From Psychroflexus lacisalsi (GTDB lineage: Bacteria > Bacteroidota > Bacteroidia > Flavobacteriales > Flavobacteriaceae): a stretch of DNA of 64,000 nucleotides. The notes under the pieces were generated by a model. The model was given only the letters and a program-made list of their open reading frames with translations. It did no database searches and was not told the DNA's origin. Positions 48,930 through 57,884 of this stretch are shown piece by piece. The DNA is taken from positions 1 through 64,000 of the forward strand of contig NZ_JAIQYZ010000006.1 of the NCBI RefSeq assembly GCF_020164495.1. Reading direction: 5' to 3'. Both the position numbers and the translations under genes were made by a program. The first letter of the stretch is position 1. Each line of letters opens with the position of its first letter.

Positions 48930-51119
48930 TTATAAGTTTTCTTTAATAAAGTTAGTCATCAACGTATAAAGGTGAAGACGCGTGTTTCCTCCATAAATCC
49001 CGTGATTTTTATCAGGATAAATTCTCCAGTCAAATTGCTTATTGGCTTGTACCAATGCTTCAATAAGCTGCATCGTATTTTGAACATGGACGTTATCATC
49101 TGCACTACCGTGAACCAACAAGAAATTTCCTTTATCAAACTCGCCAACGTGGGTGATCGGGGAATTATCATCATAACCAGAAGCGTTTTCTTGCGGTGTA
49201 GTCATGTAGCGTTCTGTGTAAACGGTGTCGTAGAACCTCCAACTCGTCACTGGGGCTACAGCAATAGCTGCTTTGAAAACATCATTGGCCTGAAACATAG
49301 CATTGGAAGCCATAAAGCCACCATAACTCCATCCCCAAATGCCTATTCTATCTGCATCTATAAATGCTTTTGCTCCAAACAATTTAGCTGCAGAAATTTG
49401 ATCCTCTAACTCGTATTTGCCAAGTTCTTTTTGAGTTACTTTTTTGAAGTCTCTGCCTTTGTAACCCGTTCCTCGGCCATCAACACATGCAACAACATAA
49501 CCTTGCTGAGCTAACATTTGGTACCAATAATCGTTAGTTCCAAAAAATGTATTGGATACCGACTGTGAACCTGGCCCTGAATATTGAAACATCAATATAG
49601 GATACGTTTTTTCAGGGTTGAAATTTGGTGGTTTGATCATCCAGGTATTCAATTCATTGCCATTCACATTTATTGTAGAAAGTTCTTTTGGAGATAGATT
49701 ATAATTATCCAATTTGTTCTGCAGAGCTGAATTGTCTTTTATTTCTCTTACCAATTCTCCATTGCTTGCTTTAAGAAGGGTGTAGACCGCTGGAGTTTTT
49801 GTGTTTGTAAAGGTATTTACAAAGTAGGTGAAATCTGCACTAAAATCTGCTCTGTGAGTTCCAGTTTTACGCGTAAGTCTCAATTTGTTTTTTCCATTAG
49901 CCAAAACTGAGTAAACATCTCGATTCACACTTCCATTTTCTGTACTTTGAAAATAAATTCTCCCTGACATATCATCAAAACCATAAAAATTGGTCACTTC
50001 CCAGGCACCATCTGTAACCTGATTGATCAAGCTCCCATCTTCTGAATAGTGATAGATATGTTTCCATCCATCCTTTTCACTTGTCCAGATGAAGCTGTTA
50101 TTGTTGAGAAAAGTTAAATCATCTGATACATCAACATAAGCATTATCTTTTTCAGTTAAAACTAATTTAGGTTGATTAGTTTCAGCATTTACTAGATAAA
50201 GCTTTAATTCATTTTGGTATCTATTCAAGGTTTGGATACTAAACAGATCTTCATCTTGAGTCCACTCTAATCGTGGGAGGTATTCGTAATCATCCAATTC
50301 AATTGCTGAATTTGTTTTAGAATTTAGATCAAAAAGGTGAAGACTAACCTTAGCATTTTCTTCTCCAGCTTTAGGATACTTAAAGACCTCCTGCTTTGGG
50401 TATAAGCTTTGACCGTAATTGCCATATAAATCCATTGAAAATTCTGGAACGTTTTTTTCATCAAATTTCAAATAAGCAAGTTTAGTTCCACTTGGATTCC
50501 ATTCAAAAGCACGTACAAATGAAAATTCTTCTTCATAAACCCAATCTGTCACCCCGTTGATGATTTCATTTTTCACACCATCTGTGGTTACCTTAACGAT
50601 TGAATTTGTTTCTAAATCTTTATAGAAGATGTTGTTATTCTTAACATAACCAACTTTGCTTGCTTCCGGTGAAAAAGTTGGAGATTGAATCTTTTCTTCA
50701 TCAATTTTGACAAGCTCCTTACTTTCCAGATCATAAACGTAAAATATTCCACGTGTGGAACGTCTGAAAATAGATTCGACATTGGTTCCAAGAATAACTT
50801 TGGTCTCATCATTACTTAATTGAAATGTCTGAAAAATCGATAGTCCTGGTATAGCCTTACTGCTAATCAGCGTTCCTGTTTTTTCTCCTGTCTTATAGCT
50901 GTAGATATCCACCTTCATATCTTGACTAGCTCTATCATAATCCTGGACAATGTAAGACTTGCCATCTTTCAGAGACTGCAGACTTTGCATTCTCTCCTGG
51001 CTAAACTCTCCACTCCAGATATCCTCCAAGGTAATATCTCGGGTCTGAGCATACACAGAGGCAATTGAACTGGTCAAAAAAATGACTAATAAGTTTAAAA
51101 TGAACTTTTGGCTTTTCAT
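48930..51119 (-). CDS. S9B dipeptidyl peptidase IV
   Basis: 729 residues. A signal peptide (1-24) is followed by the DPPIV beta-propeller (about 35-480), with the substrate-anchoring double Glu in DWVYEEEFSFVRAF, and the S9 hydrolase domain. Catalytic triad: Ser598 in GWSYGGF, Asp in HGSADDNVH, His in DKNHGIYGG. It removes Xaa-Pro or Xaa-Ala dipeptides in the periplasm. First gene of a unit with the POT transporter and thioredoxin, which would import and handle the products. Confidence 0.94.
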   Translation of the reverse strand: MKSQKFILNLLVIFLTSSIASVYAQTRDITLEDIWSGEFSQERMQSLQSLKDGKSYIVQDYDRASQDMKVDIYSYKTGEKTGTLISSKAIPGLSIFQTFQLSNDETKVILGTNVESIFRRSTRGIFYVYDLESKELVKIDEEKIQSPTFSPEASKVGYVKNNNIFYKDLETNSIVKVTTDGVKNEIINGVTDWVYEEEFSFVRAFEWNPSGTKLAYLKFDEKNVPEFSMDLYGNYGQSLYPKQEVFKYPKAGEENAKVSLHLFDLNSKTNSAIELDDYEYLPRLEWTQDEDLFSIQTLNRYQNELKLYLVNAETNQPKLVLTEKDNAYVDVSDDLTFLNNNSFIWTSEKDGWKHIYHYSEDGSLINQVTDGAWEVTNFYGFDDMSGRIYFQSTENGSVNRDVYSVLANGKNKLRLTRKTGTHRADFSADFTYFVNTFTNTKTPAVYTLLKASNGELVREIKDNSALQNKLDNYNLSPKELSTINVNGNELNTWMIKPPNFNPEKTYPILMFQYSGPGSQSVSNTFFGTNDYWYQMLAQQGYVVACVDGRGTGYKGRDFKKVTQKELGKYELEDQISAAKLFGAKAFIDADRIGIWGWSYGGFMASNAMFQANDVFKAAIAVAPVTSWRFYDTVYTERYMTTPQENASGYDDNSPITHVGEFDKGNFLLVHGSADDNVHVQNTMQLIEALVQANKQFDWRIYPDKNHGIYGGNTRLHLYTLMTNFIKENL

Positions 51120-51289
51120 GGTATTTTATTTGGAGGTCAATTTTACTAAAAAAACATCAAAAATCGCTTCCTTTTTTTAATTAAACTCTAATTAATAGTC
51201 GATTTTATAAGAGATCTGGATTATAATCTATAAATAGCTTGCTTCAAAATAGTATCACCAGGTTAAAGTTTCTTATTAGTTATGAAGTG

Positions 51290-51297
51290 TATCTTTG
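51290..51297 (+). promoter_or_regulatory. Probable -7 element of the HMG-CoA reductase operon
   Basis: TATCTTTG fits TAnnTTTG, 24 bases before the ATG at 51322. The -33 position has only a weak GTT/TTT match. Confidence 0.45.
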
Positions 51298-51321
51298 TAA
51301 TCAAATTTTTAAAGAATTAAA

Positions 51322-52632
51322 ATGTCTAAAATATCTGGCTTCTCCAAGTTGACCAAACTCGAAAAAGTAGATTGGATCACGGAGCATTATTTATCTCACT
51401 ATCCCAAAGCAAAAACTATCATAAAACAGTATTGGAATACAGATGAAGCTTTGCAAAAACTTCATGATGAATTCACAGAAAATACAATTTCAAACTATTA
51501 TTTACCATTAGGAGTTGCACCTAATTTTGAAATAGATGGAAAGCTGTATGCCATTCCCATGGCAATTGAAGAAAGCTCTGTGATTGCAGCTGCAAGTAAA
51601 GCATCTAAGTTTTGGTTGGATAAGGGCGGCTTCAAAACTGAAATTTTAGGAACAACTAAAGTAGGTCACGTTCACTTTAATTTTAGTGGTAAATCCCAGG
51701 TATTACAGGACTTTTTTGAAAAAATCAAACCTCAATTTTATAAGGATACAGCTTCCATCACTAAAAACATGGAAAAACGTGGAGGTGGAATAAAAGATAT
51801 TGCCTTAATCGATAAAACTGAATCTTTAGACAACTACTTCCAGCTTTACTGTACGTTTGAAACCGTAGATGCTATGGGAGCGAATTTTATTAATTCTTGC
51901 TTAGAGCAATTTGGACAGACTCTGGAAGCTGAAGCTAAAACCTATGACTCCTTTACTTCTGAAGGCAATTATCCTGAAGTTATCATGTGTATTTTATCCA
52001 ATTATGTCCCGGAATGTTTGGTAAGGGCTGAAGTTTCATGTCCAGTTTCTCAACTCGGAAAAACTCAAGAAGAGGCAGACCAATTTGTTAGAAAATTTTC
52101 TCAGGCTATCAAAATTGCAGAAATAGAACCTTATAGAGCCGTGACTCATAATAAAGGAATTATGAACGGCATTGATGCAGTCGTGTTGGCTACTGGTAAC
52201 GATTTCAGAGCGGTAGAAGCTGGCATACATGCTTTTGCTTCGAGAAAAGGGCAATACAGCAGCTTAACTCATGTAAAGGTAGAAGATGGACTATTTAAAT
52301 TTTGGATTGAAGTGCCTCTAGCTTTAGGAACCACTGGTGGGCTCACAAGTTTACATCCGCTCGTGAAATTATCACTTGCAATGCTAAATAATCCTTCCGC
52401 TAAGGATCTGATGAGAATCACTGCAGTGGCCGGACTTGCTCAAAACTTTGCCGCCGTTAATTCATTGGTGACCACTGGCATTCAAAAAGGGCATATGAAA
52501 ATGCATCTGATGAATATTCTCAATCAATTTGAAGCAAACGAAAAGGAAAGAGCAGAAGCTGTCGACTACTTCAAAACCAATACAGTAACACATTCAGCAG
52601 TTATAAGTTTACTTGAAAAAATGAGGTCTTAA
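51322..52632 (+). CDS. Hydroxymethylglutaryl-CoA reductase, class II
   Basis: 436 residues. Family blocks: IAIPMAIEESSVIAAASKAS, with the catalytic Glu, near residue 78; DAMGANFINSCLE; THNKGIMNGIDAVVLATGND with Lys and Asp near 270-285; and a His in KGHMKMHLMN near 390. The class II (degradative-type, like Pseudomonas mevalonii) scaffold is used in Flavobacteriia for mevalonate synthesis. The next gene, a GHMP kinase of the GYDIA type, overlaps by one base (TAATG), in keeping with an isoprenoid role. Confidence 0.92.
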   Translation: MSKISGFSKLTKLEKVDWITEHYLSHYPKAKTIIKQYWNTDEALQKLHDEFTENTISNYYLPLGVAPNFEIDGKLYAIPMAIEESSVIAAASKASKFWLDKGGFKTEILGTTKVGHVHFNFSGKSQVLQDFFEKIKPQFYKDTASITKNMEKRGGGIKDIALIDKTESLDNYFQLYCTFETVDAMGANFINSCLEQFGQTLEAEAKTYDSFTSEGNYPEVIMCILSNYVPECLVRAEVSCPVSQLGKTQEEADQFVRKFSQAIKIAEIEPYRAVTHNKGIMNGIDAVVLATGNDFRAVEAGIHAFASRKGQYSSLTHVKVEDGLFKFWIEVPLALGTTGGLTSLHPLVKLSLAMLNNPSAKDLMRITAVAGLAQNFAAVNSLVTTGIQKGHMKMHLMNILNQFEANEKERAEAVDYFKTNTVTHSAVISLLEKMRS

Positions 52633-53543
52633 TGGAGTCTCAGCGCTTTTATAGTCACGGCAAACTTTTATTAACAGGGGAATATCTGGTATTGAATGGG
52701 GCCGAAGCGCTTGCGATTCCCTGTAAATTTGGTCAGCACTTAGAAGTTACTCCTTCTGAAAATGAAATATCTACCTGGTTAAGTTACGACCACGAAAACC
52801 GTGTTTGGTTAGACCTGGAATTTGACCTTCATAAAGTGATAAGTCAAGAACTTGAAGGAAAAGATGATTTTGAGAAGCGACTCTTTCAAATATTGATTGA
52901 AGCACACCAACTTAATCCAGAAGTCTTTACTCAGAATTACAATTTCAAAACTCGCCTTGAGTTTCCGAAAAACTGGGGACTTGGGACTTCCTCTACTCTT
53001 ATTACAAACGTTTCAAAATGGGCCAGTGTTGATCCTTATCAATTGCTGGAGAAAACCTTTGGCGGTAGTGGGTATGATATTGCCTGTGCAAAATCTGAAT
53101 TCCCATTGGTTTATTCACTGGAAAATAAAAAATCAAAAGTCAAGAAAACTGAAATACCAAAGGCCTTAAAACCATATCTATATTTCGTTTACCTGGAAGA
53201 AAAGCAGAATAGCAGAGAAGCTATAGCCAACTATAGGAAAATGAAACCAAGAAATCTTGAAGCATTGATTTCTAAGATCAATGATATTACTCAGAAATTT
53301 CAAACCGTTGAGTCATATAAGGATGCGCAGCAATTACTCCTTTCTCACGAAGAATGCCTTTCGCAGATTCTAAAAATAGAGCCCATACAATCTCGTGTGT
53401 TTTCAGATTTTGACGGGGCCGTTAAAAGTCTTGGGGCTTGGGGAGGTGACTTTGTAATGGCGATTTGTGAAACTAATCCTTATTCCTATTTTAAAAATAA
53501 AGGCTATAACACAGTTCTTAGTTTTAACGAAATGTCCTTATAA
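52632..53543 (+). CDS. GYDIA-type GHMP kinase
   Basis: 303 residues. FYSHGKLLLTGEYLVLNGAE at the N-terminus is the GHMP start block, and NWGLGTSSTLI near residue 115 is the ATP motif. FGGSGYDIACA near 145 is the motif that names the flavobacterial GYDIA family. GGDFVMAI near the end is motif 3. It is translationally coupled to HMG-CoA reductase, so a role as mevalonate or phosphomevalonate kinase is likely; which step it does cannot be told from this sequence. Confidence 0.88.
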   Translation: MESQRFYSHGKLLLTGEYLVLNGAEALAIPCKFGQHLEVTPSENEISTWLSYDHENRVWLDLEFDLHKVISQELEGKDDFEKRLFQILIEAHQLNPEVFTQNYNFKTRLEFPKNWGLGTSSTLITNVSKWASVDPYQLLEKTFGGSGYDIACAKSEFPLVYSLENKKSKVKKTEIPKALKPYLYFVYLEEKQNSREAIANYRKMKPRNLEALISKINDITQKFQTVESYKDAQQLLLSHEECLSQILKIEPIQSRVFSDFDGAVKSLGAWGGDFVMAICETNPYSYFKNKGYNTVLSFNEMSL

Positions 53544-53545
53544 GA

Positions 53546-53581
53546 AAAGCGCTCTACAATAAAAATATCGAAGAGCGCTTT
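53546..53581. terminator. Bidirectional terminator between the GHMP kinase and isomerase genes
   Basis: AAAGCGCTCT (53546-53555) and AGAGCGCTTT (53572-53581) form a perfect 10-bp stem between convergent genes. Confidence 0.8.
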
Positions 53582-53601
53582 ACAAATTTTCTCGTTTTTG
53601 A

Positions 53602-55695
53602 TTAGTAAATCAAATGACGATTATCTTCAATTTCTTTACTGTTCTTTAAGGCCTCAATAATAGGGCTTGTTCTTGGATTCAGTAATGAACGAGTTCTTTT
53701 TTCACTTTCTTCTTTTGCAATAGATCTATAAGAAGCCAAAGGCTGTGCTTTGTTCTTCTCAACAAGTCTAAGAACATATACACCACTATTTCCTTCTAAT
53801 GGTTTTGATAATTCTCCTTCCTCCATTGCAAATGCAGCTCCAACAATTTTAGGCTCTCTTCCTCCACCTGGTATTATTGGATTACTCATGTTCACAGAAG
53901 TTGCTTTCTGTTGGGTCACTCCAAAAGCTGAAGCAACGGTTGCCAGTTCATTGTCTTCGATTTGAGAAATGATTTTCTCTGCTTGTTTGCGTTTTTTCAA
54001 GATTGGAGTCACTACAGCGGAAGCTTCTTCTGGAGATTTTAATCCTTTCTTCTTGATGTTGGTTACTCTGGCCACAATATATCCAGAACCGGTGTCAAAA
54101 CTTTTTATCTCTCCAACTTTGCTTCCATTTTCAAAAGCCCATTTCACAACAGATCTTTGTCTGCCTGCACCTGGAATGGTTTCATCAAGCTTATTAATTC
54201 CGTTTACAGGTTTTACTGTTTTATCAAATTCCTCAGCTTGCTCTAGAAAGTCACCATCTTTTGCTGCAAGTTCAAATTTACTAGCTGAGCGATAAAGCTC
54301 ATTTAATGTTTTTTCTGAAGGTTCTACTCTTTTTACTATGGTAGCAAGTTTCAAGGCGTTCTTTGGGGCTGTTCTATCTTCGATGTAAACAACGTGATAG
54401 CCGAAATCTGTTTCAACAACACCATAGCTATTCACTGTTGCATCTTCAAAAACATAATCATTAAACTCAGGAACTAATGCACCATAATTGATCCAACCTA
54501 AATCTCCACCGTTTTGAGCGCTTTGTCTATCAGAAGAAAATTCAGTTGCTAATTCTGAAAACTTATCTGAATTTCTTTTAACTACAGATGTAATACTATC
54601 CGCCAGACTTTTAGCTTCTTCTTTGCTTCTTGTTACAGAACCATCAACACGTGTCCCGTCATATGTAACTAGAATGTGGCTTGTCTGAACAGAATCTGGT
54701 TTTTGTGTGCGTTCCAGAAGTTTAGTCACTTTATAGCTTTGATTTTCAAAATATGGACCATAAACTTCATTTAAGTCTAAGTCTAAAATTGCATCTGCAT
54801 TCTCTCCTTTGATATCATATTCGAATGTGTAAACATCGTTAAAAGGAACTTCAGAATTAATAGCTAAGAATTCTTCTACATCTTCTGTAGCTCTAAAGTC
54901 CTGATCACCTTCAGTTACAAGTTTTTCAACTTCAGCTAAGACTAAAGCATTATCTTCATCTGAAGCTTGTTCATCAAAAGAAACATATTCTATATCTCTT
55001 TTAGCTTCCTGTTGAAAACGCCCCTTGTGTTCGTTGATATAGCTCTGAATATCAGATTTAGTTATTTCAACATCTTCCGCTTTAGTAAATGGAACTTTTA
55101 CAAATTCAAAAGTAAGATTGTCATTTTCTTGGTGGTAAATTTGTTTTCCTTCAAGAATGGTTGCTGTAACTCCTGCTTTTACCATGTTGAAGTAAAGTTG
55201 AGATTTCGCATTGACTTCCATGGATTTCTCGAAGTTTACCCACTGCTGATACTGTTCTGGCGATGTCACCTTAAGTTCTGCAATAAACTGCTTGAGTTTA
55301 GCTTCATCAAAAAATCCTGCTTCATTAGAAAATCTTGGATCTCCTGCTAATTGCTGAGCCATGACATCTGTAATCTGGTCTGCACCAACTTCAAGTCCTA
55401 ATTTTTCAAATTCCTGCTTAAGCAAAATACTTCTTAAGTTATTTTCCCAGGCTTGTTTTGCAGCCTGTAGAGTGCTTACTCTCCCCTGGCTTTGTTGTAC
55501 AATGCCTTCGACCTGAGAAGCGAACTGCTCTCTACTTATCTCCTCATCACCAATAACTCCCACCGAACTGGAAGCTTTATCAGCAGTAAACCCACCGTTT
55601 CTGAACAAGTCTGTAAGCACAAAAGCAAACAATGCCAATGCAATGATGACTATAAGGAAAACTGTACGTTCTCTAATTTTACTAAGTATTGCCAT
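53602..55695 (-). CDS. SurA/PpiD-like periplasmic peptidylprolyl isomerase
   Basis: 697 residues from the ATG at 55695 (MAILSKIRERT); the longer frame adds 17 residues that are not needed. One N-terminal membrane anchor (about 11-29), then a SurA-type chaperone region (GVIGDEEISREQFASQVEG) and a parvulin domain near 345-450 (TSHILVTYDG, DLGWINYGALVPEFNDYVF, GYHVVYIEDR). A second, weaker parvulin-like part follows (about 470-600). It helps outer-membrane proteins fold, anchored in the inner membrane like PpiD. Confidence 0.9.
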   Translation of the reverse strand: MAILSKIRERTVFLIVIIALALFAFVLTDLFRNGGFTADKASSSVGVIGDEEISREQFASQVEGIVQQSQGRVSTLQAAKQAWENNLRSILLKQEFEKLGLEVGADQITDVMAQQLAGDPRFSNEAGFFDEAKLKQFIAELKVTSPEQYQQWVNFEKSMEVNAKSQLYFNMVKAGVTATILEGKQIYHQENDNLTFEFVKVPFTKAEDVEITKSDIQSYINEHKGRFQQEAKRDIEYVSFDEQASDEDNALVLAEVEKLVTEGDQDFRATEDVEEFLAINSEVPFNDVYTFEYDIKGENADAILDLDLNEVYGPYFENQSYKVTKLLERTQKPDSVQTSHILVTYDGTRVDGSVTRSKEEAKSLADSITSVVKRNSDKFSELATEFSSDRQSAQNGGDLGWINYGALVPEFNDYVFEDATVNSYGVVETDFGYHVVYIEDRTAPKNALKLATIVKRVEPSEKTLNELYRSASKFELAAKDGDFLEQAEEFDKTVKPVNGINKLDETIPGAGRQRSVVKWAFENGSKVGEIKSFDTGSGYIVARVTNIKKKGLKSPEEASAVVTPILKKRKQAEKIISQIEDNELATVASAFGVTQQKATSVNMSNPIIPGGGREPKIVGAAFAMEEGELSKPLEGNSGVYVLRLVEKNKAQPLASYRSIAKEESEKRTRSLLNPRTSPIIEALKNSKEIEDNRHLIY

Positions 55696-55845
55696 TTTAA
55701 GATATTTTAAGAAATCTAGGGGGCGAAAATAAGATAATTCGCCCATATAAAAAACCTAGTCGTTCAAAATATTTAATTCGTTTTAGCACAAGGCCAATGC
55801 CTCATAAATATTGCTGAACTGCAGGTTTCAAGTTGAAGGTTTCAA

Positions 55846-57135
55846 TTACTCTCTGTTAAAAATTTTTACTGATACCAGTTCAATTTTTTTATTGGAAGCT
55901 TCCAGTATTTTTATTTTGAATTGATCAATAATCACTTCTTCTCCTACGTCTGGAATTTCTTCTGTGGTATTCACAATCATTCCTCCAAGCGTCTCGTAAT
56001 TCTCATTTTCTGGCAAGTTGATGTCATACTTTTCGTTGATGTAATCCACATCAAGCCTTGCAGAAAACTTATAAAAGTTCTCGCTTACATTTTCTTCTAC
56101 TAGAATAATAGAGTCATGTTCATCCTCAATTTCGCCAAAAAGCTCTTCTACAATGTCCTCGACAGTCATCATTCCGCTGGTTCCTCCATATTCATCTACG
56201 ACCACAGCAATGCTTTTACCTTTTTTAATCAGAATATTCAAAATTTCCTTCACCAACATGGTTTCTGGAACGAATACAACAGGCATTAAAATACTTTGAA
56301 TGTCTTTGGGTTGTCTAAACATTTCAAAAGAATGGATGTAACCTACGATATCATCGTTGCTCTCTTTATAGACCAGTAACTTGGAAAGACCTGTTCTTGT
56401 GAATATTTCAGTTAAGTTTCCAGTATCTTCAGAAATATCTACTGCAACAATCTCGTTACGGGGGATCATAACTTCACGAGCTTTAACTTCTGAAAATTGC
56501 AAGGCATTTTGAAATATTTGGATTTCTGAGTCGACCTCTTCTTTAGAATCTACCGCTTCCATTTGTTCATTGATGTAATCGCCTAATTCAACTTTGCTAA
56601 AGTTCAGCTGAACTTTATCTCCTTCTATCTTAAATATTTTTTTCAGAATAATATCTGAAATCCAGATGACAAAGCTTGAGATGAAACTGAATAAGTAGTA
56701 GAATATGAAAGCGGGAACACTAAATACTTTCAGAAGAACATTAGCATAAATTTGAAAGAATACTTTAGGTAGGAATTCTGCAGTAAATAAAATGACTAAA
56801 GTTGATATTAAAGTCTGTGTAAAAAGACTTGCCTCGGTAATTAAGTAGCTCAAAAATTCATTCTGAACAGGTTGCATGCCTAAGAACCAGTTCATGATCA
56901 AATCTCCCATGAAAAATCCATAAACCACTAGGGCAATGTTATTTCCTACCAACATTGTAGCGATAAACTTGGAAGGTTTTTTCGTCAACGTTTTTAGGAC
57001 GCTGGCAATAATATCAGTCTGGTTTTTTTGTAATTCTATGTGCACCTTATTAGAGGACACAAAAGCAATTTCCATTCCCGAAAAGAAAGCTGAAAGAAGC
57101 AAGCATACAATAATGATGAGGACTTCTGTACTCAT
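55846..57135 (-). CDS. CNNM/CorC-type membrane protein with CBS domains
   Basis: 429 residues. A DUF21 transmembrane domain (about 1-175) begins LLLSAFFSGMEIAFVSSN. Paired CBS domains follow (about 215-335, with VMIPRNEIVAVDI and VVDEYGGTSGMMTVEDIVEELFGEIEDEHD), and a CorC_HlyC domain at the end. Such proteins are often called hemolysins but are more likely Mg/Co exporters or regulators; gliding-motility GldE is a close relative, and the two cannot be separated here. One-base overlap with the small upstream gene. Confidence 0.88.
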   Translation of the reverse strand: MSTEVLIIIVCLLLSAFFSGMEIAFVSSNKVHIELQKNQTDIIASVLKTLTKKPSKFIATMLVGNNIALVVYGFFMGDLIMNWFLGMQPVQNEFLSYLITEASLFTQTLISTLVILFTAEFLPKVFFQIYANVLLKVFSVPAFIFYYLFSFISSFVIWISDIILKKIFKIEGDKVQLNFSKVELGDYINEQMEAVDSKEEVDSEIQIFQNALQFSEVKAREVMIPRNEIVAVDISEDTGNLTEIFTRTGLSKLLVYKESNDDIVGYIHSFEMFRQPKDIQSILMPVVFVPETMLVKEILNILIKKGKSIAVVVDEYGGTSGMMTVEDIVEELFGEIEDEHDSIILVEENVSENFYKFSARLDVDYINEKYDINLPENENYETLGGMIVNTTEEIPDVGEEVIIDQFKIKILEASNKKIELVSVKIFNRE

Positions 57136-57326
57136 TACTTCTTGTTTTTATTTTCAATTTTTTTTCTGAAACGCCTTTTAAAGAAAAACATAAAGCAAGC
57201 TAAAGCTGAAAAAAACAGATAGAGGTAAGCTCTGCTTTCGCTATCTGCCCATACTCTAATGGCTTCAATGATAAAAAAAATTGCAAAAGCTATGTAGGCG
57301 AATTCAAAGTATTTAAAAAATTTCAT
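57135..57326 (-). CDS. Small membrane protein
   Basis: 63 residues with two hydrophobic helices (about 8-25 and 33-50) separated by RVWADSESRAYLY, and a very basic end (FKKRFRKKIENKNKK-like). It is not recognised as a named family. It overlaps both lptC upstream and the CBS gene downstream by one base, so it is surely translated as part of the operon. A membrane role is all that can be said. Confidence 0.75.
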   Translation of the reverse strand: MKFFKYFEFAYIAFAIFFIIEAIRVWADSESRAYLYLFFSALACFMFFFKRRFRKKIENKNKK

Positions 57327-57883
57327 CAGTCTTTTATGTATTGGATTCCAGTATTTGATCTGGAATTGAAGGTATTAAATTTCTGGTCAGAATCAAAGCC
57401 CTCGCCCTCGTTTCTGGCCCCGTTTGGTAATTGTAGGCTGTAACTATAATCTGTGAATAACCATTCCTGCTGTTGGTCCCAATACAGTTGTGGACCTCTT
57501 AAAATTGTGCTGTCCGAAGTTACAATTTTTACATTTTTTCTAAGATCTATAAGGCCAGTTTCCAGGTATTGGATAGCATAGTCTGAATATACGGTGTTTT
57601 TACTCGAGTCTTGCTCAAAAAAATCCAATTCTATTCCCTGTGGGAATTCTCTGAAGGGGAATTTTCTATTGGAGTAATCTAGCATTTTCGGACTTCTTAA
57701 ATTGGCTCTCACAGACCCACTATCTGTGTAAAAAAGATTGAGATCATAGACTTTGGATTGGGGCTCCAGGAAATCTTTTTCCATTTCCTTCACCTCCTTT
57801 AGATTGCCCTCACATGAAAAAAGCATTGCTGTAAATAAACATACAGCAATGCTTTTGTAAATGAATGTATTTCTAAATATCAT
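57326..57883 (-). CDS. lptC: LPS export periplasmic protein LptC
   Basis: 185 residues. Lipoprotein signal with MLFSC (about Cys24). The remaining sequence is a beta-jelly-roll type LptC: SKVYDLNLFYTDSGSVRANL, PQGIELDFFEQDSSKNTVYSDYA and LRGPQLYWDQQQEWLFTD, the flavobacterial version. It links the inner-membrane LptBFG exporter to LptA. The TPR gene ends 1 bp before its start. Confidence 0.85.
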   Translation of the reverse strand: MIFRNTFIYKSIAVCLFTAMLFSCEGNLKEVKEMEKDFLEPQSKVYDLNLFYTDSGSVRANLRSPKMLDYSNRKFPFREFPQGIELDFFEQDSSKNTVYSDYAIQYLETGLIDLRKNVKIVTSDSTILRGPQLYWDQQQEWLFTDYSYSLQLPNGARNEGEGFDSDQKFNTFNSRSNTGIQYIKD

Positions 57884-57884
57884 T

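Noticed and set aside
53750-54295. Plus-strand ORFs within the isomerase gene
   Set aside because: They are antisense shadows with no family features; the minus-strand gene is clear.
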